Shown here piece by piece: positions 54,647 to 63,562 of a DNA stretch of 64,000 bases (position 1 is the first letter of the stretch; each line of letters starts with the position of its first letter). The DNA is from Solimonas sp036405815. GTDB taxonomy: Bacteria; Pseudomonadota; Gammaproteobacteria; Nevskiales; Nevskiaceae. The notes beneath the pieces are model-generated. The model made no database searches. It was given only the letters and a program-made list of their open reading frames with translations, and was not told where the DNA came from. The DNA is taken from NCBI GenBank assembly GCA_036405815.1, contig DASWWX010000011.1, positions 41,427-105,426 on the forward strand, written 5' to 3'. A program made the position numbers and the translations under genes.

Positions 54647-55303
54647 CTACAGCTTGCTCGAATCCATCTTATTGCACAGAACAAATTTATATCTAGAGAT
54701 GAAAGTTTCAGGGATGGGCGCATGCACGCGTGCAAAACGCCGGTTTGAAAGCGCAATTTCTACCGAGAAAGATCGGGCTAGTATGTTGCTACCAACGATC
54801 TTTATCTTGCCGGTATAACGCTTCGCCTCAAGGCAAACCCTGGCGGGTCTACTACTGTCGTCGCCAAACCCAACCTCTGATGCAATTACCACTTGCGGCT
54901 CACTGTTGTGTACTGCGATTTGAGCGAAATTAAGCAGCTGCTTCTCTCCGGGGTAAATATCGATCCTGTGAGGGTTTCCGCCAATAGCCCAGCAAAGCCT
55001 ACCGTCTTGAACTCCAGTCGGGTGCCCTTTGCCCTCATAAGCGCTACGTCCATCAACAATATCCTGCGGTGAGTTATCAAGAGTCAGGTAGGCGATAGCA
55101 TCACGAATAGCTTCTGAGCCAGTGTTATGCACCTGAATGCGGTAGTGAGCAGTGGCTTCCGGCGAGAAATTCGATAGCTCTATTCCACTTGATAGTTTCC
55201 ATAAGCGCGCGCGCTCTCGAGCTGGACCGACAAGCAGCGTTCCTACTGCGCCCGTAGCAACGCCGGTAACTACAGTTATTGCCCAACTATTGAGGTCTGG
55301 CAT
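54647..55303 (-). CDS. orphan membrane-anchored protein in low-G+C DNA
   Basis: 218-residue protein with one N-terminal membrane helix (AITVVTGVATGAVGTLLVG) and a soluble remainder with beta-rich character (ATAHYRIQVHNTGSEAIRDA; LLNFAQIAVHNSEPQVVIA), similar in style to CARDB/DUF-type adhesin domains but not recognised. Its DNA, and the 150 bp after it, is clearly less GC-rich than everything around, with codons such as TTA, ATA and AGA. This suggests recent acquisition. Lies 22 bp after the AraC gene on the same strand. Confidence 0.7.
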   Translation of the reverse strand: MPDLNSWAITVVTGVATGAVGTLLVGPARERARLWKLSSGIELSNFSPEATAHYRIQVHNTGSEAIRDAIAYLTLDNSPQDIVDGRSAYEGKGHPTGVQDGRLCWAIGGNPHRIDIYPGEKQLLNFAQIAVHNSEPQVVIASEVGFGDDSSRPARVCLEAKRYTGKIKIVGSNILARSFSVEIALSNRRFARVHAPIPETFISRYKFVLCNKMDSSKL

Positions 55304-55325
55304 TTCTAGATCTCAGAGACGACTC

Positions 55326-56402
55326 TCACGGAAGGTCTTGCAACTGCTCGCATCGATACCCACTTGGGGAGTTGCCCATCCACTTCCGAAACGCCCTCGT
55401 AAAGTTCGCCGGATCGCTGTAGCCCAACTGCAGTGCAATCTGCTCCACGGTCAGGCTGGCGTCGGCGAGCAGGCGCATCGCATCGCGACGCCGGGCTTCG
55501 TCGAGCAGCAGCTGAAAGCCGAGTCCGCGTTCCTGCAATCGTCGCTTGAGCGTGCGGCCGGAGACGTGCAGGCGCGCGGCGGCGGTTTCCAGGTCGGGAT
55601 AGCCGTCGCGGGGTGCGGCGAGCAACGCGCGCACCTGTGCGGCGATGTCGCCGCGATAGCCGAGCTGGGTCAGTTCCTGTTCGCATTGCTGCGTGACGAG
55701 GCGGGCGGTCAGCGAATCGGCGGTGTTCAGCGGCAGGTCGAGAAAGGCGACCGGAAAGCGCAGTTGATTGGCGCCGGTGGCGAAGCGCATGCGCGGCAGG
55801 CGCTCGCGGTAACGCGCGGCGTATTCCGGTTCCGGATAGTCGAACCACAGTTCGATCTGCTTCTGCGCGTCGGCCTCGCGTGTCGCCAGCACCGGCACCA
55901 TGCGCCACAGGCCGACCAGGAACAGGTCGAACATGCACTGGCGCACCGCACCCAGCATCAGCGTCTCGCTGACCTCGATCACGCCTTGCTCGCCATCCAC
56001 GTGAACGCGCAGGTTGAGATTGGGAAGCCGCAGCGCGAGGAAGCGACCGCCGAATTCGGCGGCGGCGCGCAGCGTCGGGTAGCTCAGCAGGCCGTAGCCA
56101 ACGAAGCCGTGCGTGGTCAGGCTGCTGTGCAGGCCGATCTCGTAGCCGAAGGCCGGATTGCCGGTCAGGCGCAGGCCGCGATACAGCAACTGATTGGCCT
56201 GCAGCATCGACAGGCGGCCGTCGGCGGTGTCGAGCAGGCCGGGCGCCAGGTTCACGCCTTCGAGCAACTGCGCACGCGGCACGCCCAGTCCCTCGGCCAC
56301 GGTCAGGATCAGGTGGGCGTAGGCGACCGGGATCGACGGCTTGTGCAGGTCTTCGGCTTTCACGCGGGGGCTGGCTCGGAGCTGGCCTGATATGACAGCC
56401 AT
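55326..56402 (-). CDS. AraC-family transcriptional regulator (OruR-like)
   Basis: 358-residue regulator with an N-terminal PF12625-type (arabinose-binding-like) ligand domain and a C-terminal AraC helix-turn-helix (AARLHVSGRTLKRRLQERGL; LGYSDPANFTRAFRKWMGNS). Two starts are possible: ATG at 56402 or GTG at 56363 (VKAEDLHKPSIPVAYAH), the latter nearer the usual length. Divergent from the haem lipoprotein gene across about 100 bp, so it probably controls that gene. Confidence 0.9.
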   Translation of the reverse strand: MAVISGQLRASPRVKAEDLHKPSIPVAYAHLILTVAEGLGVPRAQLLEGVNLAPGLLDTADGRLSMLQANQLLYRGLRLTGNPAFGYEIGLHSSLTTHGFVGYGLLSYPTLRAAAEFGGRFLALRLPNLNLRVHVDGEQGVIEVSETLMLGAVRQCMFDLFLVGLWRMVPVLATREADAQKQIELWFDYPEPEYAARYRERLPRMRFATGANQLRFPVAFLDLPLNTADSLTARLVTQQCEQELTQLGYRGDIAAQVRALLAAPRDGYPDLETAAARLHVSGRTLKRRLQERGLGFQLLLDEARRRDAMRLLADASLTVEQIALQLGYSDPANFTRAFRKWMGNSPSGYRCEQLQDLP

Positions 56403-56510
56403 ATTGGCACGCGCTCGACTCACCGGCCAGGCCGGCTTTGCCGCACATTGCCGGGGCGGTGTGTTGGCCCCGATGCGGGCGCGCGACCGTGTGCGCGAGA
56501 GGACGACAAC

Positions 56511-59246
56511 ATGAAGCGGCAGATTCGAAGGGGCGCGGCCGTGCTGGCCGTGGCGGCACTGGGCGCGTGCTCGGGGGATTACAGCGGCGAGGCCGCGAAC
56601 GGCGGTGGCGGTGGGCCGAATCCTGGTGGTGGCGGTTCGTTCGCCACTGAGCGTGCGTTGTTCGATGCGCGCGTGCAGCCGACGCTGGATTTCTGCCGCA
56701 CCTGCCATGTGCCGGGCGGCGTTGCGGCCGAGCACGAGGATGGGCGCCTGTTCTTGCTGTCGAAAGACCCGGCGCAGGACTACGCGCTGCTGCGCGCCTC
56801 CTGGGAAGCCCTGGATCGCGGCGTCGAAACCAATCGCATCCTGACCAAGGCCTCGAACACCGATCCGCAATTGCATTCCGGCGGCGGTGCCTGGCCCAAG
56901 GGCAGCGCGCCGTACAACCAGATGAAGGCGCTGCTGGGCTGCTGGGACAGCCCCGAGTCCTGCGCGGCCTTGCTGGCGGGCCTCGGCTCGGGCGGGCCGG
57001 TGGTGGTGGCGCAGCCGCTGCTCGGCAATCCGGGCAAGCATTACTTCGTGAACCAGCTCTGCGATGGCGCGCCGGACTCGACGCCGATCGACTGGAACCA
57101 GGACCCGCGCCGCCTGTTGACGCAGGCCGGCGGTCTGATCGACAGCGAGCAGTACGCGGTGCACTTCAACGATCCCTACGAGATCTGTCATACCGACACG
57201 CTGTTCGAGACGCAGCAGCGGCAGAACGAACTGCGCATCGCCCAGGGCGAGAAGCCGATCTACTCGGCCAAGCGCGACCCGGCGACCTGCGGCGAATGGC
57301 GCACGGCGGTCAAGCGTGGGCACGACTGGATCGCGCTCGGGCCGACCAACCAGCCGTTGATGGACAACCATGCCTCCGGATCGATCCAGATCACCAACTA
57401 CACGGCCGAGGAGTGGAACAGCCTGTGGAAGCTGTGGGGGATGGACGCGCGTCCCGAGAACTACGACGCGCAACTGTTCGAGCGCTACGGCCACTCGCCG
57501 ACGCCGGATCATCTCTACAACCCCTATCCGATCGTCGATCCGGCGCGCGGCATCGACGAGCGTCCGCTGCTGACGAAGGCATTCGGCGGCACGGGACGCC
57601 TGCCGCTGGGCTTCGGCCAGGGCCGCAAGGCGGACGGCACCTACGCCGGCACCTTGAGCCTCAACTGCTTCTCCTGCCACGCCGGCCAGATCGGCAGCGG
57701 CGAGATCGCCGGCCGCGACGGCACCGGCAATCCGCAGAGCTACGGCGCCAACAGCTACGGCAGCTTCATGGGCCTGCCGAACACGAACACCGAACTCGGC
57801 GTGCTGATCCTCGACCTCGGCCACATCGGCCTGTTCCCGGACACGCCGTTCCCGGCCGCGGGCTACCTGCCGCTGGTCAACACGACGCGCGGCACCAATG
57901 CGGCGGATACCGAGATCGAGGCGATCGTCATCATTCGCGACTTCGACACCCTGAACTTCCAGCGCCCGTTCCTGTATCCGGTGCATGACAGCTACGGCGA
58001 CCAGGACCCGCCGGCGTGGTGGTGGCTGAGCAACAAGACGCGCTACCTGTGGTTCGGCGGTCACTCCACGGATTCGTCGCGCGGCAACATGTACTTCGGC
58101 AGCGTCAACGATCTGTCCGGCGATCAGGTCAAGGAGAACGAGGGTATCTTCGAGGACGTGCACCAGTGGTCGCTGACCGTGGAAGCGCCGAGCTATCCGG
58201 GGCCGATCGACACGGCGCTGGCCGAACAGGGCGCGATCCTGTTCCACGAAAAGAACCTGTGGGCCGACGGCAAGAACGCGGACATCCCGCGGCCCAAGGG
58301 CAACGGCTCCTGCGCGAGCTGTCACGGCGCCTACTCGCCGCGCTACATCCACGACCCGCGCTTCCTGCCGACGCCGGCGCTGGCCGGCATGGTCGGCTAC
58401 ACGGTGCCGATCGAGATCGTCGACACCGATCCGGCGCAGGCCACCGGCTGGTCGCGTGAAATCCGCGAACACGTCTCGACGTTCTGGTGGTCGTATCCGG
58501 ATGCGGTCGAAGGCTATGCGTTGCCGGAGGAAAAGAGCCCGCTACTGGAACTGGTGGATGACTTCGCGATTCTCGGCATCTCCGGCGCCGATCTCGCCGA
58601 TCACCTGAGCCGCAACCTGCAGGACATGGGCGTGCTCGATCCGGTCGGCCAGGTGCTGGGGACGGTGCTGGGTACGGCGCTGAACCCGGTGCCGAACATC
58701 CCGCTCGGCGAGTTCGCCGGTCGCATCAAGGGCGCCTGCGGCTTCGAGGAAAAGACGGTCGGCTACGTCACGCCACCGCTGCATGGCGTCTGGGCCAGTG
58801 CGCCGTACTTCCACAACGGCTCGGTGCCGGACGTCTGGAGCGTGCTCGATCCCGATGCGCGGCCGACGATGTGGCGTCGCGTGCGCAGCGAAACGCCGGT
58901 GCACTTCAACCAGTTCGAGACGCGCCTGAGCGCGTACGACCACGACAAGCTGGGCTGGAAGTACGAGCAGATGAACTGCGGCGACAACGGCGCCGGCATT
59001 CCGTACTACACCTGCCAGCCGCAGTTCGAGGCACCGGAAACCGCGCTGTGGCTGACCGACACCCTGCTCGGCGGTCTGCTGTGGCCGACCTGGATCGTGC
59101 CGCCGCCGGTCGGTGCCAACGGCCTAGAAGACCGCATGATCTTCAACACGAACCTGTATTCGAAGAAGAACAAGGGCCACGAATGGACGCGCGCGCTGAC
59201 CGAAGCGGAACGCCGCGCGTTGCTCGAGTACCTGAAAACGCTGTGA
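56511..59246 (+). CDS. three-haem c-type cytochrome lipoprotein, RoxA/RoxB-like
   Basis: 911-residue exported lipoprotein: lipobox GACS (Cys20), a Gly/Pro-rich spacer, then haem-binding motifs CRTCH (62-66), CFSCH (386-390) and CASCH (601-605). The distance of ~215 residues between the last two equals the layout of RoxA-type rubber oxygenases (CSACH and CASCH, ~199 apart), and regions such as YNPYPIVDPARGID are compatible; RoxA lacks the first haem. RoxA-like function is a hypothesis; another oxidase/peroxidase of the CCP/MauG superfamily is possible. Followed by thioredoxin. Confidence 0.78.
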   Translation: MKRQIRRGAAVLAVAALGACSGDYSGEAANGGGGGPNPGGGGSFATERALFDARVQPTLDFCRTCHVPGGVAAEHEDGRLFLLSKDPAQDYALLRASWEALDRGVETNRILTKASNTDPQLHSGGGAWPKGSAPYNQMKALLGCWDSPESCAALLAGLGSGGPVVVAQPLLGNPGKHYFVNQLCDGAPDSTPIDWNQDPRRLLTQAGGLIDSEQYAVHFNDPYEICHTDTLFETQQRQNELRIAQGEKPIYSAKRDPATCGEWRTAVKRGHDWIALGPTNQPLMDNHASGSIQITNYTAEEWNSLWKLWGMDARPENYDAQLFERYGHSPTPDHLYNPYPIVDPARGIDERPLLTKAFGGTGRLPLGFGQGRKADGTYAGTLSLNCFSCHAGQIGSGEIAGRDGTGNPQSYGANSYGSFMGLPNTNTELGVLILDLGHIGLFPDTPFPAAGYLPLVNTTRGTNAADTEIEAIVIIRDFDTLNFQRPFLYPVHDSYGDQDPPAWWWLSNKTRYLWFGGHSTDSSRGNMYFGSVNDLSGDQVKENEGIFEDVHQWSLTVEAPSYPGPIDTALAEQGAILFHEKNLWADGKNADIPRPKGNGSCASCHGAYSPRYIHDPRFLPTPALAGMVGYTVPIEIVDTDPAQATGWSREIREHVSTFWWSYPDAVEGYALPEEKSPLLELVDDFAILGISGADLADHLSRNLQDMGVLDPVGQVLGTVLGTALNPVPNIPLGEFAGRIKGACGFEEKTVGYVTPPLHGVWASAPYFHNGSVPDVWSVLDPDARPTMWRRVRSETPVHFNQFETRLSAYDHDKLGWKYEQMNCGDNGAGIPYYTCQPQFEAPETALWLTDTLLGGLLWPTWIVPPPVGANGLEDRMIFNTNLYSKKNKGHEWTRALTEAERRALLEYLKTL

Positions 59247-59382
59247 GGTCGGCACCGGCCGCTGCTGCGCAAACCCGAGTTCCGCGCGCTGTCGCGGGCG
59301 GCGGGGGCGCGTCGCCCCACGGGCAGCGCGCCGGTTCAAACCCGAGTAGCGCCGCGGCGCCGGGGCTGCCTAGGATGCGGGC

Positions 59383-59886
59383 ATGAAGCTGCGAGCCCTC
59401 GGAGCCCTGGCCGGTCTGCTGCTGTGCGTGGCCTTGCCGTCGCCCGCGCAGACCGGGCCCGCCGCGCCGTCGATCTGGTTGCCGCAGGCCGACGGCACGC
59501 CGACGGGACTGCGCGATCTGCGCGGCCAGGTGGTGCTGGTCGATTTCTGGGCCTCGTGGTGCGCCCCCTGTCTGAAGTCCCTGCCGCAGCTCGAGGGCTG
59601 GTACGGCGAACTGCGCGCGCGCGGCTTCACGGTGCTGGCGGTCAACGTCGACACCGAACGCAAGAAGGCGCTGGCGTTCCTGAAGCGCAAGCCGGTCCGC
59701 TATCCGGTGGTCTACGATGCCGAAGGCTGGTGGCCCGAGCAGTACGGCGTCGGCGGCATGCCGGCGAGCTATCTCGTGGATCGCCAGGGGCGGCTACGAC
59801 AGTCTTACAGTGGTTACAGCGAGAAGGACCTGCCGCGCATCCGTCGCGATGTGGAAGCGCTGCTGGCCGAAGGGGAGACACGATGA
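59383..59886 (+). CDS. periplasmic thioredoxin (TlpA/ResA-like)
   Basis: 167-residue exported thioredoxin-fold protein: signal peptide to about residue 23, active site WCAPC (Cys60/Cys63) in VDFWASWCAPCLKSLPQ, and the cis-Pro loop GGMPASYLVD. TlpA/ResA relatives keep haem-binding cysteines reduced or serve other periplasmic thiols, which fits the neighbouring CxxCH proteins. Stop overlaps the DUF4266 gene start (ATGA). Confidence 0.92.
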   Translation: MKLRALGALAGLLLCVALPSPAQTGPAAPSIWLPQADGTPTGLRDLRGQVVLVDFWASWCAPCLKSLPQLEGWYGELRARGFTVLAVNVDTERKKALAFLKRKPVRYPVVYDAEGWWPEQYGVGGMPASYLVDRQGRLRQSYSGYSEKDLPRIRRDVEALLAEGETR

Positions 59887-60119
59887 AAAAAACGATCCAG
59901 AAAAGTGCGATGGCCGCCGCCGGCCTGCTGATCCTGCTGACCGCGACCGGCTGCACGATGCAGCCAGTGAAAGCCTGGCAGCGCGGCGATCTGGCGCGGG
60001 CGGAAATGGCCTTCGAGACCGATCCGATGCTGTCCGGCTACCGGCGCCACATCGAGTTCAGCAAGGAAGCCGCCACCGGCGGCCCGGCGCTGTCGGGTGG
60101 AGGTTGCGGCTGCAACTAA
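59883..60119 (+). CDS. DUF4266-type mini-lipoprotein
   Basis: 78-residue lipoprotein. Lipobox LTATGC, Cys24; then CTMQPVKAWQRGDLARAEMA, the DUF4266 family core, and a Gly/Cys-rich C-terminus GGGCGCN. The two C-terminal cysteines could take part in thiol exchange with the neighbouring thioredoxin, or in metal binding. Start overlaps the thioredoxin stop. Family function unknown. Confidence 0.9.
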   Translation: MKKTIQKSAMAAAGLLILLTATGCTMQPVKAWQRGDLARAEMAFETDPMLSGYRRHIEFSKEAATGGPALSGGGCGCN

Positions 60120-60253
60120 TGCCGAGCGCGCCGCGCGGCGCGCGCAGCGGGCAGTCCGTGGGGAACGCCGGGCGGCGGTGATCCCGACGCATTTACAACC
60201 AGAAGCGTTGCAGGGCGCATAGACGCCCGCGCAGACAACGGTGGGGAGCATCG

Positions 60254-61441
60254 ATGAGCAAGCAGAACACGGGTGGTGTCAAAACCCTGCAGGCCCTGAC
60301 CAGCGCCGCGCTGGCGATTCCGGGCCTGGCCTCGGCGCAGGTGCAGACCGAGTACCTGTACGCGCAGTACCGCGAAGCCGATCTGCCGCGCAGCCAGGTC
60401 GCCAGCGGTTCCGGCGAACGCTATGAGATCGACTCGCATCGTTTCCGCATCGCTGCGCCGCTGCAGGGCGCGGCCGCATCGCTCAATCTCACTTACGAAG
60501 CCCTGAGCGGCGCCTCGCCGTGGTTCGTGATGCCGGATGCCGACAGCGGCCGTCCGGTGCAGGTGATGAGCGGTGCCAGCATCCGCGAAAAGCGCGTCGA
60601 TGCCGAAGTCTCTGTCGCCTATCCGGTTGGCGAGGATCTGAATGTTGCGGTCAGCGCTGGCTATTCGGTCGAGGACGATTACGAGGCGCTCAACGGCGGT
60701 GTCGAGTTCGAGTTCACGCCCGCGGGGCAGCGCTACAGCTACACCGGCGGCATCGGTTATTCCTACGACCAGCTCGAACCGACCGACGCGCGCACGCGCT
60801 TCCCGGATCGCATCGACAAGGCCGACAAGGACAGCCTCAATCTCTTCGGCGGCGTGTCGTTCATTCTCGGGCCGCAGACCGTGCTGCAGACCAGCCTCGG
60901 CTACGGCTGGGGCCAGGGCTATCTGAGCGACCCATACAAGCTCGCCTACATCACCAGCCAGGCGAACACCATCAACGACCGTCGCCCCGGCGACCGCAAG
61001 TCCTGGACGGCGAGCGCGCGCCTGCGCCACTACATCAAGGAATTCGGCGCCGCGCTGCATGCCGACTACCGCTACTACGACGACAACTGGCAGATCAACG
61101 CGCACACGTTGGAGCTGGCCTGGCACCAGACCTTCGCCGAAACCTGGCGCGTGTCGCCGTCGCTGCGCTGGTACAGCCAGAGCCAGGCGTACTTCTATGC
61201 GCCGTTCTACGACAACGTGCGCGCCGACGGGCTGGCATCCAGCGATTACCGTTTGTCGCCGTTCGGTGCGATCTCGCTGCGTCTGGACGTGCGCAAGGTC
61301 ATCGACACGAAGTGGGAACTCGGGGCCGGTGTCGAGCGTTACGAGGCCAGCGCCGACTACGCGCTGGGATCGGTGCGCGTCGAGAATCCGGGCCTGGTCG
61401 AGTTCACGTCGATCTACGCGCGGATCAACTACCGCTACTGA
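60254..61441 (+). CDS. DUF3570-type outer-membrane beta-barrel protein
   Basis: 395-residue exported protein (signal peptide to about residue 28, ASA) with long amphipathic strands, many Tyr/Arg/Asp residues and a C-terminal aromatic residue (YARINYRY), typical of outer-membrane barrels. Two motifs, SGAS at 85-88 and 106-109, resemble ApbE flavinylation acceptor sites ([S/T]GA[S/T]). In DUF4266-DUF3570-ApbE gene sets this protein is the largest partner. Function unknown. Confidence 0.85.
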   Translation: MSKQNTGGVKTLQALTSAALAIPGLASAQVQTEYLYAQYREADLPRSQVASGSGERYEIDSHRFRIAAPLQGAAASLNLTYEALSGASPWFVMPDADSGRPVQVMSGASIREKRVDAEVSVAYPVGEDLNVAVSAGYSVEDDYEALNGGVEFEFTPAGQRYSYTGGIGYSYDQLEPTDARTRFPDRIDKADKDSLNLFGGVSFILGPQTVLQTSLGYGWGQGYLSDPYKLAYITSQANTINDRRPGDRKSWTASARLRHYIKEFGAALHADYRYYDDNWQINAHTLELAWHQTFAETWRVSPSLRWYSQSQAYFYAPFYDNVRADGLASSDYRLSPFGAISLRLDVRKVIDTKWELGAGVERYEASADYALGSVRVENPGLVEFTSIYARINYRY

Positions 61442-61545
61442 GGCCTGAGCGGCGGGCGCGACGCACGGATCGGGATGGTCGCGCGTCGCAGATGCGATCG
61501 CCTCTTTTGCCCCTCGGCGCCGCGCGCTAGCGTGCGGGCCACGCC

Positions 61546-62451
61546 ATGATCCGCATCGAACACCGCTTTCACGCCATGGGCGGGCCCAACAGCCTGCAGC
61601 TTCATGCCGTGGATGCGGCCAGCGCGCAGCGCGCCGCCGCCGCCGCGCAGGCGGAAGTGCTGCGCATCGAGGCCAAGTACTCGCGCTACCGCGATGACAG
61701 CATCGTCGCCCGCATCAACGCCGCCGCCGGCAGCGGTCGCGCGACCGAGGTGGATGCCGAAACCGCCGGCCTGCTCGATTACGCCGCCGCCGTGCACGCG
61801 CAGAGCGAAGGCCTGTTCGACATCACCTCCGGCGTGCTGCGCCGCGCCTGGGATTTCAAGGCGCAGCGGTTGCCGGCGCAGGCCGAGATCGATGCGCTGC
61901 TGCCGCTGATCGGCTGGTCGCAGGTGCAGTGGCATGCGCCGCGCATCGCACTTCCCCGCGCCGGCATGCAGATCGACTTCGGCGGTTTCGGCAAGGAATA
62001 CGCGGCGGACCGTGCGGCCGGCGTGCTGCTGGCGCAGGGCATCCGTCACGGCTTCGTCGAACTGGGCGGCGATATCCGCGTGATCGGCCCGCAGCCGGAT
62101 GGCACGCCGTGGCAGATCGGCATCCGTCACCCGCGTCATCCGCAGACCGCCATCGCGACGATTCCGCTGCATCGCGGCGCGCTGGCCACCAGCGGTGACT
62201 ACGAGCGCTACTTCGAGCGGGACGGCCGGCGTTACAGCCACATCCTCGACCCGCGAAGCGGCTGGCCGGTGCGCGACGGCTTTGCCAGCGTCAGCGTCAC
62301 CGCCGAGCAGTGCCTGATCGCCGGCTCGCTGACCACGATCGCAATGCTCAAGGGACGGGGCGAGGGCGGGCGCTGGCTGCGCGAGATGGCGGTTCCGCAC
62401 CTGGTCGTGAGCCCTGACCTGCATCTCGACGGGTCGCTGGCGCGACGCTAG
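61546..62451 (+). CDS. apbE: FAD:protein FMN transferase
   Basis: 301-residue ApbE-fold enzyme that transfers FMN from FAD to Thr/Ser of acceptor proteins. HAMGGPNSLQL, GGFGKEYAADRAA and YSHILDPRSGWPV with the conserved active-site residues are seen. Unlike E. coli ApbE it shows no signal or lipobox, so it may act in the cytoplasm or be exported otherwise. Downstream of DUF3570 and DUF4266 genes, which suggests one of them as acceptor. Confidence 0.93.
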   Translation: MIRIEHRFHAMGGPNSLQLHAVDAASAQRAAAAAQAEVLRIEAKYSRYRDDSIVARINAAAGSGRATEVDAETAGLLDYAAAVHAQSEGLFDITSGVLRRAWDFKAQRLPAQAEIDALLPLIGWSQVQWHAPRIALPRAGMQIDFGGFGKEYAADRAAGVLLAQGIRHGFVELGGDIRVIGPQPDGTPWQIGIRHPRHPQTAIATIPLHRGALATSGDYERYFERDGRRYSHILDPRSGWPVRDGFASVSVTAEQCLIAGSLTTIAMLKGRGEGGRWLREMAVPHLVVSPDLHLDGSLARR

Positions 62452-62536
62452 GCGAACGTGCTGGCGGGCGCCCGGCCTGCGCCCTTAGAGTGGCGCCGCG
62501 CCGCCCGCCGCGGGTGGATCGCAAAGGAAGGCTCGC

Positions 62537-62908
62537 ATGCTCAGCTTGAAGATTCCGGTCCTGGTGCAGACCATCGGTCTGCTGACGCTCTCCAACGTCT
62601 TCATGACGTTCGCGTGGTACGCGCACCTCAAGGAGATGAACAGCCGCCCCTGGCTGGTCGCCGCGCTGGTGAGCTGGGGCATCGCGCTGTTCGAGTATCT
62701 GCTGCAGGTGCCGGCCAACCGCATCGGCTTCACGCAATACAACGTGGGCCAGCTCAAGATCATCCAGGAAGTCATCACGCTGACGGTGTTCGTGCCGTTC
62801 GCGGTGTTCTACCTGCGCCAGCCGCTGAAGCTCGACTACCTGTGGGCGGCGCTGTGCATCCTCGGCGCGGTCTACTTCGTGTTCCGCGGCGATCTGGCAG
62901 CACGCTGA
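62537..62908 (+). CDS. DUF486 family membrane protein
   Basis: 123-residue protein with four predicted helices (VLVQTIGLLTLSNVFMTFAW at the start; YLWAALCILGAVYFVFRGDL at the end), matching DUF486, a family distantly like DMT/SMR transporters. Lies 85 bp after apbE. Function unknown; may move a small compound needed by the cluster. Confidence 0.82.
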   Translation: MLSLKIPVLVQTIGLLTLSNVFMTFAWYAHLKEMNSRPWLVAALVSWGIALFEYLLQVPANRIGFTQYNVGQLKIIQEVITLTVFVPFAVFYLRQPLKLDYLWAALCILGAVYFVFRGDLAAR

Positions 62909-62915
62909 CCCCGGC

Positions 62916-63530
62916 TCACAGCAGCTTCACGACCATATCGACCAGCGTGCGGATCAGGCGCTCGCGGCTCAGGTGCGGCGGGCGGTAGAGCACGGTCTGC
63001 AGGATCGCCGACCACACCATCGTCATCAGCAGGAAGGTGCTGGCCTCGGGGTCGTCGAAGTGCACCACGCGCTGGCGCTGGTGGCCTTCGCGGGCGACGC
63101 GCTGCAGCGATTCCTGCAGGTCGCGCGCCTCGGGAATCTTCCACAGGAACGGCACCTCGCGCAGCGCCACGCGCAGGATGTCGCCGCGCGATTCCAGCGC
63201 CGTGGTCATCGCGCGCATCCAGTAGTCGATGCCGCCGCGCGGCTGGTCCGGCAGCGACATGCCGGTACGCATGCCGGCGCCGACCTCGACGACGATCTCG
63301 CGCATCGTGCGCGCCAGCGACGCGGCGACGATGGACTGCTTGTTCGGGAAGTACTCGTACAGCGAGCCGATGCTGACGCCGGCCACTTCGGCGACGCGGT
63401 TGGTCGTTACCGCCGCATAACCCTCGCGCGCGAGGACCTGAGCGCCGGCGTCGAGGATGGCGTCGACCGTGGCCTGCGCGCGCGCCTGCCGCGGCTGCTT
63501 TTTCAAAGCCAGATCAAACGCTTGTGTCAT
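62916..63530 (-). CDS. TetR-family transcriptional regulator
   Basis: 204-residue repressor. N-terminal TetR helix-turn-helix: RQARAQATVDAILDAGAQVL then VTTNRVAEVAGVSIGSLYEY, continuing YFPNKQSIV; variable C-terminal ligand domain. Convergent with the DUF486 gene, divergent from a haem lipoprotein paralogue, which it probably controls. Confidence 0.92.
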   Translation of the reverse strand: MTQAFDLALKKQPRQARAQATVDAILDAGAQVLAREGYAAVTTNRVAEVAGVSIGSLYEYFPNKQSIVAASLARTMREIVVEVGAGMRTGMSLPDQPRGGIDYWMRAMTTALESRGDILRVALREVPFLWKIPEARDLQESLQRVAREGHQRQRVVHFDDPEASTFLLMTMVWSAILQTVLYRPPHLSRERLIRTLVDMVVKLL

Positions 63531-63562
63531 GCGTCGAGGCCTCCTGCCCGGCGCCCGTGAAT

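Noticed and set aside
58247..58258. parS-like half site TGTTCCACG in the haem lipoprotein gene
   Set aside because: Only one half matches; the palindrome is missing, and the run is explained by LFHEK codons.
56403..58472. Long minus-strand open frame extending the AraC gene by about 690 codons
   Set aside because: Antisense to the haem lipoprotein gene; open by GC-rich codon bias. The AraC homology starts only near 56402.
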